The notes under the pieces were generated by a model. It had not been told where the DNA came from and did no database searches. It was given only the letters and a program-made list of their open reading frames with translations. Positions 1 through 6,139 of a stretch of DNA of 9,917 bases are shown here, in pieces (the stretch's first letter is position 1; every line of letters begins with the position of its first letter). A program made the translations under genes and the position numbers. Source of the DNA: Actinomycetota bacterium (GTDB lineage Bacteria; Actinomycetota; Actinomycetes; Actinomycetales; Angustibacteraceae). The DNA lies in NCBI GenBank assembly GCA_014377795.1, contig JACMOY010000163.1:1-9917 (forward strand), in the 5' to 3' direction.

Positions 1-842
1 AGGTAGCCCATCGGGTCGGTGGTGGCCAGCGCCGGTGCGGGCCGAGCGGCGTCCACGCCGAGTGCCTGCAGGGCCCGTCGCTGGCTGGTGCGGACGCCGG
101 CACCGGCCAGGGCGTCAAGGGCGACGTGGGCGGTGATGTCGCAGCTGCCGTCGGCCACGGGGGGCACCGCACGCCCGTCGCGGTAGCCGACCAAGGTGCC
201 GGCGCTCGGCCGACTGAGCCGGTCGTGGGAGTAGTCGACGGCGAGCAGCACGCTGCCGTCGGCGCGCGCGAGCAGGTCGGCCCAGGCGCGCTCGCGTGGC
301 AGACCCACCTCCACCCGGTCCCCGGGACGCGTGGTCGGCCACCATCGGGCCGCCCAGGCCAGCTCGTCCCGCGACGCGTCCCCGCCCACGTGCTCGAAGC
401 CGTCGTCGTCGACCTCGACGACGCGCAGCGCACCGTCGTCGCCCACAGCCAGGACCGGGCACGGCACGTCGTCGAGCCATTCGTGCGCCACCACGAGCGC
501 GTCGCGGGCGTCCAGGTCGGCTGGCAGGTCAGCCCCGCCGGGTGCGACCAGCCAGTCGACGGACGACGGCAGTCCAGGTGGCCGGGCGACGACGTCGACG
601 CCGAGCAGCGAGAGGCGCGGGTCGGCGTCCGCGAGCGCAATGAGCAGCTCGCCGCGGCCGCTGCCCACGTCGACGACGCGGCGCAGGTCACAGGACGCAG
701 CCAGCTGGGCGAGCGCTGCGGCCAGCAGTGGGCCCGCGTGCACGCTGGTGCGGAAGTGCTCTGCGGCGGCGTTCGAGCGGTAGAACCCGTCGGCGCCGTA
801 CAGCGCGTCCTGCCAGGCCGCCAGCCAGGGGCGCGACGTCAC
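1..842 (-). CDS. MidA/COG1565-type SAM-dependent methyltransferase, 3' end outside the window
   Basis: My own reading of the minus strand gives an open frame of 280 codons from GTG at 842-840 to the window edge, with no stop. The start overlaps the stop of the upstream methyltransferase gene as GTGA (842-839), so the two are translationally coupled. Visible signatures are DVGSGRGE (residues 58-65, SAM-binding motif I), AHEWLDDVP (119-127, matching the NEWLDAxP-type block of the family), AVDYSHD (201-207), GTLVGYR (215-221) and DITAHV (235-240). These blocks in this order are typical of the actinobacterial branch of COG1565/DUF185. The family includes mitochondrial NDUFAF7/MidA, which methylates an arginine of a complex I subunit; whether the bacterial branch has the same substrate is unproven. 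The family assignment is firm and the substrate is inferred only. The C-terminus lies to the left of the window. Confidence 0.88.
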   Translation of the reverse strand, partial: MTSRPWLAAWQDALYGADGFYRSNAAAEHFRTSVHAGPLLAAALAQLAASCDLRRVVDVGSGRGELLIALADADPRLSLLGVDVVARPPGLPSSVDWLVAPGGADLPADLDARDALVVAHEWLDDVPCPVLAVGDDGALRVVEVDDDGFEHVGGDASRDELAWAARWWPTTRPGDRVEVGLPRERAWADLLARADGSVLLAVDYSHDRLSRPSAGTLVGYRDGRAVPPVADGSCDITAHVALDALAGAGVRTSQRRALQALGVDAARPAPALATTDPMGY

Positions 843-1564
843 GCGTCGCGGCGCAGCACGACGACGACGTCGGTCACCGCGAACAGGAACCGGCCCGCGT
901 CGGCGAGCGAGCGCACCGACTCGACCCAGCTCGTGGCGCGCGCCGTCAGCGCGGGGTCGTCGCGCACGGCGGCGAGCATGCCCATCGAGATCTTCCAGGC
1001 CAGCGAGCCCTCGTCGAAGCGCCGGTGCGGGTCGGCCCACGACCGGACGTCGGCCAGCGCCAGCGGCGAGTCGACGGCCAGGCCGAGCAGCTTGCGGCCC
1101 ATGAACCCGTCGGCGCGGCTCTGCCACTGGGGAACCTGGGCGACGAAGCGGTCGACGAGCAGCCGGGTCAGGTCGTCGTCCGGCCCGGTGAACAGCGCGG
1201 TGTCGAAGTCGGTGTGACCGACCACCGCGGTTCCGCCCGCGCGCAGCACGCGGTGGCACTCGAGGAGGAAGGCCGCGGGGTCGGTGAGGTTCTCGGCGAC
1301 GTTCATCGACACGATGCGGTCGATGCTGGTGTCGGCGAACGGCAGTCGCGCGTCCAGGTCGGCCACCCGCGAGACGACGCGCGGGTCGTGCAGCAGGTCG
1401 TCGTCCAGGTCGGACGTCGCGTCGAGGGCGTGCACCAGGCGGGGGGCCGGGTTGGCCGACAGCAACGCCCGCACCGTGCGTCCGGTGCCGCACCCGAGGT
1501 CAGCCACCACGAGATCGTCACGGTCGACGTCCATCAGCTCGGCGAGTCGCTGGTGGCGTCCCAT
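839..1564 (-). CDS. Class I SAM-dependent methyltransferase (Methyltransf_11-like)
   Basis: This 241-residue cytosolic protein has a compact Rossmann methyltransferase fold. DLGCGTG at residues 22-28 is motif I, which binds the SAM methionine moiety. An acidic residue at D48 ends the second strand, DLDARLPFADTSID (69-82) is the adenine-contact region, and LLECHRVLRAGG (100-111) is the typical post-motif III helix of the UbiE/Methyltransf_11 group. No substrate domain is recognisable in the C-terminal 120 residues. The ATG at 1564 is preceded by TAGGCT and exactly six bases, with no Shine-Dalgarno sequence, which suggests a leaderless mRNA starting at the A of ATG. Its stop overlaps the next gene by 4 bases, so the two methyltransferases form one transcription unit. 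The substrate cannot be predicted; small-molecule or protein methylation are both possible. Confidence 0.9.
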   Translation of the reverse strand: MGRHQRLAELMDVDRDDLVVADLGCGTGRTVRALLSANPAPRLVHALDATSDLDDDLLHDPRVVSRVADLDARLPFADTSIDRIVSMNVAENLTDPAAFLLECHRVLRAGGTAVVGHTDFDTALFTGPDDDLTRLLVDRFVAQVPQWQSRADGFMGRKLLGLAVDSPLALADVRSWADPHRRFDEGSLAWKISMGMLAAVRDDPALTARATSWVESVRSLADAGRFLFAVTDVVVVLRRDA

Positions 1565-1576
1565 GGGCCGAGCCTA
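1565..1576 (-). promoter_or_regulatory. -10 element of a leaderless promoter for the methyltransferase pair
   Basis: On the minus strand TAGGCT (1576-1571) is followed by six bases (CGGCCC) and then the ATG at 1564. TANNNT ending 6-7 bases before the transcription start is the usual actinobacterial -10 pattern, so transcription probably begins at the ATG itself. No convincing -35 hexamer lies 16-18 bases upstream. Confidence 0.55.
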
Positions 1577-1581
1577 AAGCG

Positions 1582-1603
1582 GCACCGGGGCGCGGCGCGG
1601 TGC
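1582..1603. promoter_or_regulatory. Inverted repeat in the divergent promoter region
   Basis: GCACCG (1582-1587) and CGGTGC (1598-1603) are exact reverse complements separated by 10 bases, midway between the two divergent -10 elements. A dyad of this size could be a repressor site acting on both promoters. Six-base arms in such GC-rich DNA can easily arise by chance. Confidence 0.25.
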
Positions 1604-1630
1604 GGGTGGGTGGACGTCGGCGCGCGGGGC

Positions 1631-1642
1631 TAGCGTCAAGGG
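1631..1642 (+). promoter_or_regulatory. -10 element of a leaderless promoter for the DUF2520-panC-nadB-nadC operon
   Basis: TAGCGT (1631-1636) is followed by six bases (CAAGGG) and the GTG at 1643. The spacing equals that of the divergent promoter and of lysS. There is no properly spaced Shine-Dalgarno sequence, so a leaderless transcript beginning at the GTG is the simplest reading. TGGACG at 1611-1616 is only a poor -35 candidate because the spacer would be 14 bases. Confidence 0.55.
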
Positions 1643-2536
1643 GTGAGCCAGGGGGAGCAGCCGGCGCGCCTGCGGGTGGGCGTGGTCGGTGCGGGACGGG
1701 TCGGCGCGGTGTTGGGCGCGGCCCTGGCGCGGGCCGGTCACCGCGTCGTCGCGGTCAGCGCGGTGAGCCCCGCCTCGCGCGAGCGGGCCGCGAGCCTGCT
1801 GCCCGGCGTGCCGGTGCTGCCCGTGCCGGTCGTCGTGGCCGCCGCCGAGCTCGTGCTGCTGACGGTGCCGGACGACGAGCTCGCACCCCTGGTGCGCGGC
1901 CTGACCGCCACCAGCGCCTGGGTGCCCGGCCAGCTGGTCGTCCACACCAGCGGCCGGCACGGGCTGGCGGTGATGGAGCCCGCGCGCGCGTCTGTCAGCC
2001 CGCTGGCCCTGCACCCCGCGATGACCTTCGAGGGCAGCTCCGTCGACCTGCAGCGGCTGGCCGGGTGCTGCTTCGGGGTCACCGCGCCGCCCGCGCTGCG
2101 ACTGGTCGGCGAGGCGCTGGTGGTCGAGATGGGCGGCGAGCCGGTGTGGGTGCTGGACGCCGACCGCCCGGCGTACCACGCGGCCCTGACCCACGGCGCC
2201 AACCACCTGGTCACCCTGGTCGCCCAGGCCATGCAGATGCTGCGCTCAGCCGGGGTCGCCGCCCCAGACCGCGTGCTGGCCCCGCTGCTGTCCGCGGCGC
2301 TGGACGGCGCGCTGCGCCACGGTGACCTCGCTCTCACCGGCCCGGTGTCGCGTGGCGACGCGGATACCGTGGCGGCGCACGTCGGCGAGCTCGGGGACGA
2401 GACCGCGGACGTGCTCCCGACGTACGTCGCGCTGGCCCGGGCCACCGCCGTGCGGGCGCTGGCCGCCGGCCGGCTCAGCCCGCAGGCGACCGCCCGCGTG
2501 CTGGACGCGTTGGCACCGACGAAGGAGCCGCAGTGA
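1643..2536 (+). CDS. Rossmann-like and DUF2520 domain oxidoreductase, candidate ketopantoate reductase
   Basis: The 297-residue protein starts with a nucleotide-binding Rossmann domain: GAGRVG at residues 16-21 is the GxGxxG dinucleotide loop, and the strand [13 protein letters not shown] (68-80) follows as in PanE/ProC-like dehydrogenases. The second half carries DUF2520 hallmarks: LHPAMTF (123-129), [13 protein letters not shown] (178-190) and the conserved LTGPVSRGD (231-239). This is COG5495-like architecture. It is coupled to panC by a GTGA overlap and heads the operon. Ketopantoate reductase is the pantothenate-pathway step that reduces ketopantoate to pantoate, the substrate of PanC, and no panE is seen here. 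My recollection is that PanG of Francisella, an alternative ketopantoate reductase, resembles this group. The enzymatic role is therefore an inference from fold and context; the fold assignment is solid. The GTG at 1643 is chosen because of the leaderless promoter. Confidence 0.87.
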   Translation: MSQGEQPARLRVGVVGAGRVGAVLGAALARAGHRVVAVSAVSPASRERAASLLPGVPVLPVPVVVAAAELVLLTVPDDELAPLVRGLTATSAWVPGQLVVHTSGRHGLAVMEPARASVSPLALHPAMTFEGSSVDLQRLAGCCFGVTAPPALRLVGEALVVEMGGEPVWVLDADRPAYHAALTHGANHLVTLVAQAMQMLRSAGVAAPDRVLAPLLSAALDGALRHGDLALTGPVSRGDADTVAAHVGELGDETADVLPTYVALARATAVRALAAGRLSPQATARVLDALAPTKEPQ

Positions 2537-3471
2537 GCACCGCCACCCACGAGGGAGTCGTCGTCGCCTCGCAGGACCACCCCCGACCGGTCGTCGCGCG
2601 CACCCGCGCCGAGCTGGCCGACGCGCGCCGGGCGCTGGACGGCGGCGACGTCGCGGTCGTCATGACCATGGGCGCGCTGCACGAGGGGCACGCGGCGCTG
2701 ATCCGCCGGGCGCGCGAGCACGCGCGCTTCGTCCTGGTGACCGTGTTCCTCAACCCGCTGCAGTTCGCCGCCGGCGAGGACCTCTCGCGCTACCCGCGCA
2801 CGTTCGACAGCGACCTGGCCATCTGCGCCCGCGAGGGCGTCGACGTCGTCTTCGCGCCGACGCCGGACGTCGTCTACCCCGAGGGCGACCCGGGCGTGCG
2901 CGTCGGCGCCGGGCCGCTCGGCGAGATCCTCGAGGGCCGCTCGCGCCCGGGCCACTTCGACGGCGTCCTCACCGTGGTGGGCAAGATGCTGCACCTGAGC
3001 CGGGCCCACGTGGCGCTGTTCGGCCAGAAGGACGCCCAGCAGCTGCTGATGATCCGGCGGATGGTCGCCGACCTGGACTTCGGGGTCGAGGTGGTCGCCG
3101 TGCCGACCGTGCGCGAGCCGGACGGACTGGCCCTGTCCAGCCGCAACGTCTACCTCGCGCCCAGCGACCGCGAGGCGGCCCTGTCGCTGTCCGCGGCGCT
3201 GCGGGCCGGTGCCGACGCCGCCGTCGAGGGGCCCAGCGCCGTCCGCCGCGCCGCTCGCGCGGTCCTGGTCGCCGAGCCGCTCGTGCTCGTCGACTACCTC
3301 GTGCTGGTGCACCCGCAGACGCTGCTGGACGTGCCCGAGTGGTACCGCGGCGAGGCGCTGCTGGCCGTCGCGGCCCGGGTCGGCACCACCCGCCTGATCG
3401 ACAACGTCCCGCTGCGCCTGGGCCCAGGCGGCGGTCCGCTCGACTCCTCGACCGTGGAGGTCCCCTCATGA
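2533..3471 (+). CDS. panC: Pantothenate synthetase (pantoate--beta-alanine ligase)
   Basis: PanC condenses pantoate and beta-alanine using ATP to make pantothenate, the precursor of coenzyme A, through a pantoyl-adenylate intermediate. The 312-residue protein shows the complete nucleotidyltransferase set: [10 protein letters not shown] (44-53) with the ATP-binding HxGH histidines H50 and H53, FLNPLQF (72-78), RPGHFDGV (138-145), FGQKDAQQ (163-170) and [12 protein letters not shown] (194-205), the KMSKS-like loop. The length is usual for the actinobacterial enzyme, with an N-terminal extension of about 20 residues and a short Gly/Pro-rich tail. The GTG start overlaps the stop of the DUF2520 gene (GTGA), and the stop overlaps the nadB start (ATGA). 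panB and panD, needed for pantoate and beta-alanine, are not in the window. Confidence 0.97.
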   Translation: MSTATHEGVVVASQDHPRPVVARTRAELADARRALDGGDVAVVMTMGALHEGHAALIRRAREHARFVLVTVFLNPLQFAAGEDLSRYPRTFDSDLAICAREGVDVVFAPTPDVVYPEGDPGVRVGAGPLGEILEGRSRPGHFDGVLTVVGKMLHLSRAHVALFGQKDAQQLLMIRRMVADLDFGVEVVAVPTVREPDGLALSSRNVYLAPSDREAALSLSAALRAGADAAVEGPSAVRRAARAVLVAEPLVLVDYLVLVHPQTLLDVPEWYRGEALLAVAARVGTTRLIDNVPLRLGPGGGPLDSSTVEVPS

Positions 3472-5141
3472 CCGTGCTCGCCCGCAGCCTTCGCGCCCCC
3501 GCCCCGGGGTGGACGACGAGCGCCGACGTCATCGTGGTCGGCTCCGGCATCGCCGGGCTGACGGCGGCGCTGCGCCTGCGCCGCCGCGTCGACCGGGTGC
3601 TGCTGCTCACCAAGACCGTCCTGGACGAGGGGTCGACCCGCTGGGCCCAGGGCGGCATCGCCGCCGCCCTCGACCCGGCCGACTCACCCGACGAGCACCT
3701 GCAGGACACCCTGGTCGCCGGCGTCGGGTTGTGCGACGTCGACGCCGTCCGGGCGCTGGTCACCGAGGGGCCCGCCCGGGTGCGCGAGCTGGTCGGGCTC
3801 GGTGCCAGCTTCGACCTGGACGCGGACGGCGAGATCGCGCTCACCCGCGAGGGCGGGCACCACCGCGACCGGATCGCGCACGCCGGGGGCGACGCCACCG
3901 GCGCCGAGATCTCGCGCGCCCTGATCACCGCGCTCGAGGCCGTCCAGCACGACCCGGGCATCGAGGTCATCGAGCACGCCCTGGTCGTCGACCTGCTGCA
4001 GGCGGACGACGGGCGGGTCTGCGGGGTCACCCTGCACGTCCTCGGCGAGGGCCAGCGCGACGGTGTCGGCGCCGCCACCGCCCGAGCGGTCGTGCTCGCC
4101 ACCGGCGGCATCGGTCAGATCTACTCGTCCACCACCAACCCCTCGGTCGCCACCGGCGACGGGGTCGCGGCCGCGCTGCGGGCCGGCGCCGAGATCCGCG
4201 ACCTGGAGTTCGTCCAGTTCCACCCGACGGTGCTGTGGCTGGGCGCCGGCTCGACCGGCCAGCAGCCGCTGATCAGCGAGGCGTTGCGCGGCGAGGGCGC
4301 GTTCCTGGTCGACGGCGACGGCGTGCGGTTCATGCAGGGCGTGCACGAGCTGGCCGACCTGGCCCCGCGCGACGTCGTGGCCCGCGCGATCGTCTCCCGG
4401 ATGCAGGCGACCGGCACCGACCACGTCTACCTGGACGCCCGCCACCTCGGCGCGGACTTCCTCGCCCGCCGGTTCCCCTCGATCGTCCAGCGCTGCCGCG
4501 AGCTGGGGTTCGACCCCGCCACGACCCTGCTGCCGATCGCGCCCGCCCAGCACTACGCCAGCGGGGGCGTCGCCACCGACCTGCGGGGCCGATCGTCCCT
4601 GCCGGGTCTGTACGGGTGCGGCGAGGTCGCCTGCTCGGGTGTGCACGGGGCCAACCGGCTCGCGTCCAACTCGCTGCTCGAGGGCCTGGTCTTCGCCCAC
4701 CGGATCGCCGACGACGTGTCGGCGCGGCTGGCCGCCGGCGAGCTGCCGCTGGCCACGCCGGTCGCCCGCCCCGGTCCCTCGGTGCTCGTGGACGCCGACG
4801 CCCGCACCGAGCTGCAGGCCGTCATGACCCTCGGCTCGGGCGCCGTGCGCACCGCCGCCTCGACCGCGCTCGCCGCGGCCCAGCTGGTGGCGGTCGGCGA
4901 GCGCGTCGGCGAGGTGCCCGCGGCGCCCGCGTGGGAGACCACCAACCTGCACCAGGTGGCGACCCTGCTGACCCACGTGGCGGGGCTGCGCGAGGAGACC
5001 CGCGGCGGGCACGTGCGCGGCGACTTCACCGAGCGCGACGACGAGCACTGGCTCGGCCACCTGACGTCGTCGCTGGACGCCGGCGGTGTCCTCGTCACGC
5101 GGTACGACCCCGTCCCGCTGCCCGTGGCCGCGACGCTGTGA
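3468..5141 (+). CDS. nadB: L-aspartate oxidase
   Basis: NadB is the FAD enzyme that oxidises L-aspartate to iminoaspartate, the first step of de novo NAD synthesis; NadA then makes quinolinate. The 557-residue product shows GSGIAG (25-30, FAD dinucleotide loop), [11 protein letters not shown] (56-66), [15 protein letters not shown] (211-225), EFVQFHPT (247-254), RGEGA (274-278), HYASGG (362-367), [13 protein letters not shown] (394-406) and the C-terminal [11 protein letters not shown] block (510-520), all in the succinate dehydrogenase/NadB family order. The ATG at 3468 overlaps the panC stop and has GGAGG at 3456-3460, seven bases upstream. The same frame stays open far upstream, but that part is only the shadow of panC and the DUF2520 gene. 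nadA is not next to it, so quinolinate synthase must be encoded elsewhere or replaced. Confidence 0.97.
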   Translation: MTVLARSLRAPAPGWTTSADVIVVGSGIAGLTAALRLRRRVDRVLLLTKTVLDEGSTRWAQGGIAAALDPADSPDEHLQDTLVAGVGLCDVDAVRALVTEGPARVRELVGLGASFDLDADGEIALTREGGHHRDRIAHAGGDATGAEISRALITALEAVQHDPGIEVIEHALVVDLLQADDGRVCGVTLHVLGEGQRDGVGAATARAVVLATGGIGQIYSSTTNPSVATGDGVAAALRAGAEIRDLEFVQFHPTVLWLGAGSTGQQPLISEALRGEGAFLVDGDGVRFMQGVHELADLAPRDVVARAIVSRMQATGTDHVYLDARHLGADFLARRFPSIVQRCRELGFDPATTLLPIAPAQHYASGGVATDLRGRSSLPGLYGCGEVACSGVHGANRLASNSLLEGLVFAHRIADDVSARLAAGELPLATPVARPGPSVLVDADARTELQAVMTLGSGAVRTAASTALAAAQLVAVGERVGEVPAAPAWETTNLHQVATLLTHVAGLREETRGGHVRGDFTERDDEHWLGHLTSSLDAGGVLVTRYDPVPLPVAATL

Positions 5142-6022
5142 CCCGGGTCGACCCGGGCCTGGACCTCGCGGACGCGCGCGACGTCGTCCGCCGGGCCCTG
5201 GACGAGGACCTCGGTGGCCCGGACGGCGTCGACGTGACGTCGTCCGCCACGATCCCGCTGACCGACGTGCGCACCGCCCACGTCGTGGCGCGGGCCGACG
5301 GCGTCGTCGCGGGCCTGGCGCTGTTCGCCCTGGTCTGGGACGACGTGGCGCGCCGCCTGCAGTGCCCGCAGGTGCGGGTCGACCAGCTGGTCGAGGACGC
5401 CGCCCGGGTGAGCCGCGGCGACGTCCTGGCCCGCGCCGTCGGCCCCACCCAGGCCCTGCTCGTCGGCGAGCGGACGGCGCTGAACCTGGTCTCGCGCCTG
5501 TCCGGGGTCGCCACGCACACCCGCCGGTGGGCCGACGCCCAGCAGGGCACCGGCGCCCAGGTGCTCGACACCCGCAAGACGACCCCGGGTCTGCGCGCGC
5601 TGGAGAAGTACGCCGTGCGCTGCGGTGGCGGCACCAACAAGCGGATGGGCCTGTACGACGTCGCGATGATCAAGGACAACCACAAGCTGGCCGCCGGGTC
5701 GGTCCGCGCGGCGTACGGCGCGGTGCGGGCGACGTACCCGGACGTGGCCGTGCAGGTCGAGGTCACGACGGTCGCCGAGGCGCTCGAGGCGGTGGCTGCC
5801 GGGTCGCGCTTCCTGTTGTGCGACAACATGTCTGTAGCCCTGTTGCGCGAGACGGTCGTCGCGGTGCGCGCGGCGACACCCGAGCGGGTCGAGATCGAGG
5901 GCACGGGCGGCCTGACGCTCGAGCGCGTGCGCGAGTACGCGGCGACCGGCGTCGACTACCTGTCGGTCGGCGGCCTCACCCACTCCAGCCCGATCCTGGA
6001 CATCGCGCTCGACCTGGTGTGA
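5138..6022 (+). CDS. nadC: Nicotinate-nucleotide pyrophosphorylase (quinolinate phosphoribosyltransferase)
   Basis: NadC converts quinolinate and phosphoribosyl pyrophosphate to nicotinate mononucleotide, releasing CO2 and pyrophosphate. The 294-residue protein has ERTALNLVSRLSGVAT (111-126), DTRKTTPGLR (144-153), EKYAVRCGGG (156-165), MIKDNH (177-182), VEVT (207-210), DNM (229-231), EIEGTGGL (252-259) and SVGGLTHS (276-283). These cover the substrate-binding arginine and lysine residues and the PRPP phosphate loops of the alpha/beta barrel. The GTG at 5138 overlaps the nadB stop as GTGA and gives the usual family length; the open frame continues upstream only as a shadow of nadB. It is the last gene of the coupled four-gene operon. 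A few A/T-ending codons (TTG, TCT, GTA, TTG) cluster around the DNM motif. Confidence 0.97.
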   Translation: MTRVDPGLDLADARDVVRRALDEDLGGPDGVDVTSSATIPLTDVRTAHVVARADGVVAGLALFALVWDDVARRLQCPQVRVDQLVEDAARVSRGDVLARAVGPTQALLVGERTALNLVSRLSGVATHTRRWADAQQGTGAQVLDTRKTTPGLRALEKYAVRCGGGTNKRMGLYDVAMIKDNHKLAAGSVRAAYGAVRATYPDVAVQVEVTTVAEALEAVAAGSRFLLCDNMSVALLRETVVAVRAATPERVEIEGTGGLTLERVREYAATGVDYLSVGGLTHSSPILDIALDLV

Positions 6023-6033
6023 GCGCCGACCCC

Positions 6034-6062
6034 GTGACGTGGGGTGCCGTCGCGGCTACGGT
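6034..6062 (+). promoter_or_regulatory. Probable promoter of the amine oxidase gene
   Basis: GTGACG (6034-6039) resembles a TTGACA -35 box (four of six), and TACGGT (6057-6062) fits TANNNT, with an optimal 17-base spacer. Transcription would begin near 6069, giving a leader of about 70 bases. It starts just after the nadC stop, which suggests that the amine oxidase is not simply the last gene of the nad operon. Confidence 0.5.
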
Positions 6063-6069
6063 GACGGCA

Positions 6070-6124
6070 CGGCCCTGATCCGGGCCGGACGACCACGTCG
6101 CCGGCGGCGGCTCACCGCCGGCGA
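6070..6124 (+). other. Leader with three overlapping hairpins before the amine oxidase
   Basis: Three stems can form. P1 pairs CGGCCC (6070-6075) with GGGCCG (6082-6087). P2 pairs GCCGG-A-CGAC (6084-6093, one bulged A) with GTCGCCGGC (6097-6105) around a three-base loop. P3 pairs TCGCCGGCGG (6098-6107) with CCGCCGGCGA (6115-6124). P2 shares bases with both others, so P1 plus P3 and P2 alone exclude one another. P1 would lie at the very 5' end of the predicted transcript. I did not match it to any known riboswitch class. The high GC content makes chance pairing common. Confidence 0.4.
6098..6124 (+). terminator. Possible hairpin terminator after nadC
   Basis: A perfect 10-base-pair GC-rich stem (6098-6107 with 6115-6124) with a seven-base loop lies 75 bases after the nadC stop. 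There is no T-rich tract after it (GAGAAACC follows), so it is at best a non-canonical terminator. It could instead regulate the downstream amine oxidase mRNA. Confidence 0.3.
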
Positions 6125-6139
6125 GAAACCAGGTGTCGC

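Noticed and set aside
126..1217. 363-codon plus-strand open frame over the two methyltransferase genes
   Set aside because: The minus strand carries coherent methyltransferase motifs in both genes; this frame is their shadow.
1738..3312. 524-codon minus-strand open frame opposite the DUF2520 gene and panC
   Set aside because: The plus strand holds two well-supported genes with catalytic motifs; the reverse frame has no recognisable motif and reflects high third-position GC.
2322..3467. Upstream extension of the nadB frame by 382 codons
   Set aside because: It overlaps the end of the DUF2520 gene and all of panC and is low-complexity Arg/Pro/Gly sequence. The ATG at 3468 has a good Shine-Dalgarno sequence and the family start.
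3509..5137. Upstream extension of the nadC frame through nadB
   Set aside because: The translation is Arg/Gly/Pro-rich without motifs; nadC of normal length begins at the GTG at 5138.
5812..5850. Small cluster of A/T-ending codons in nadC around the DNM motif
   Set aside because: There are only four such codons, far fewer than in the lysS patch, which fits normal variation.
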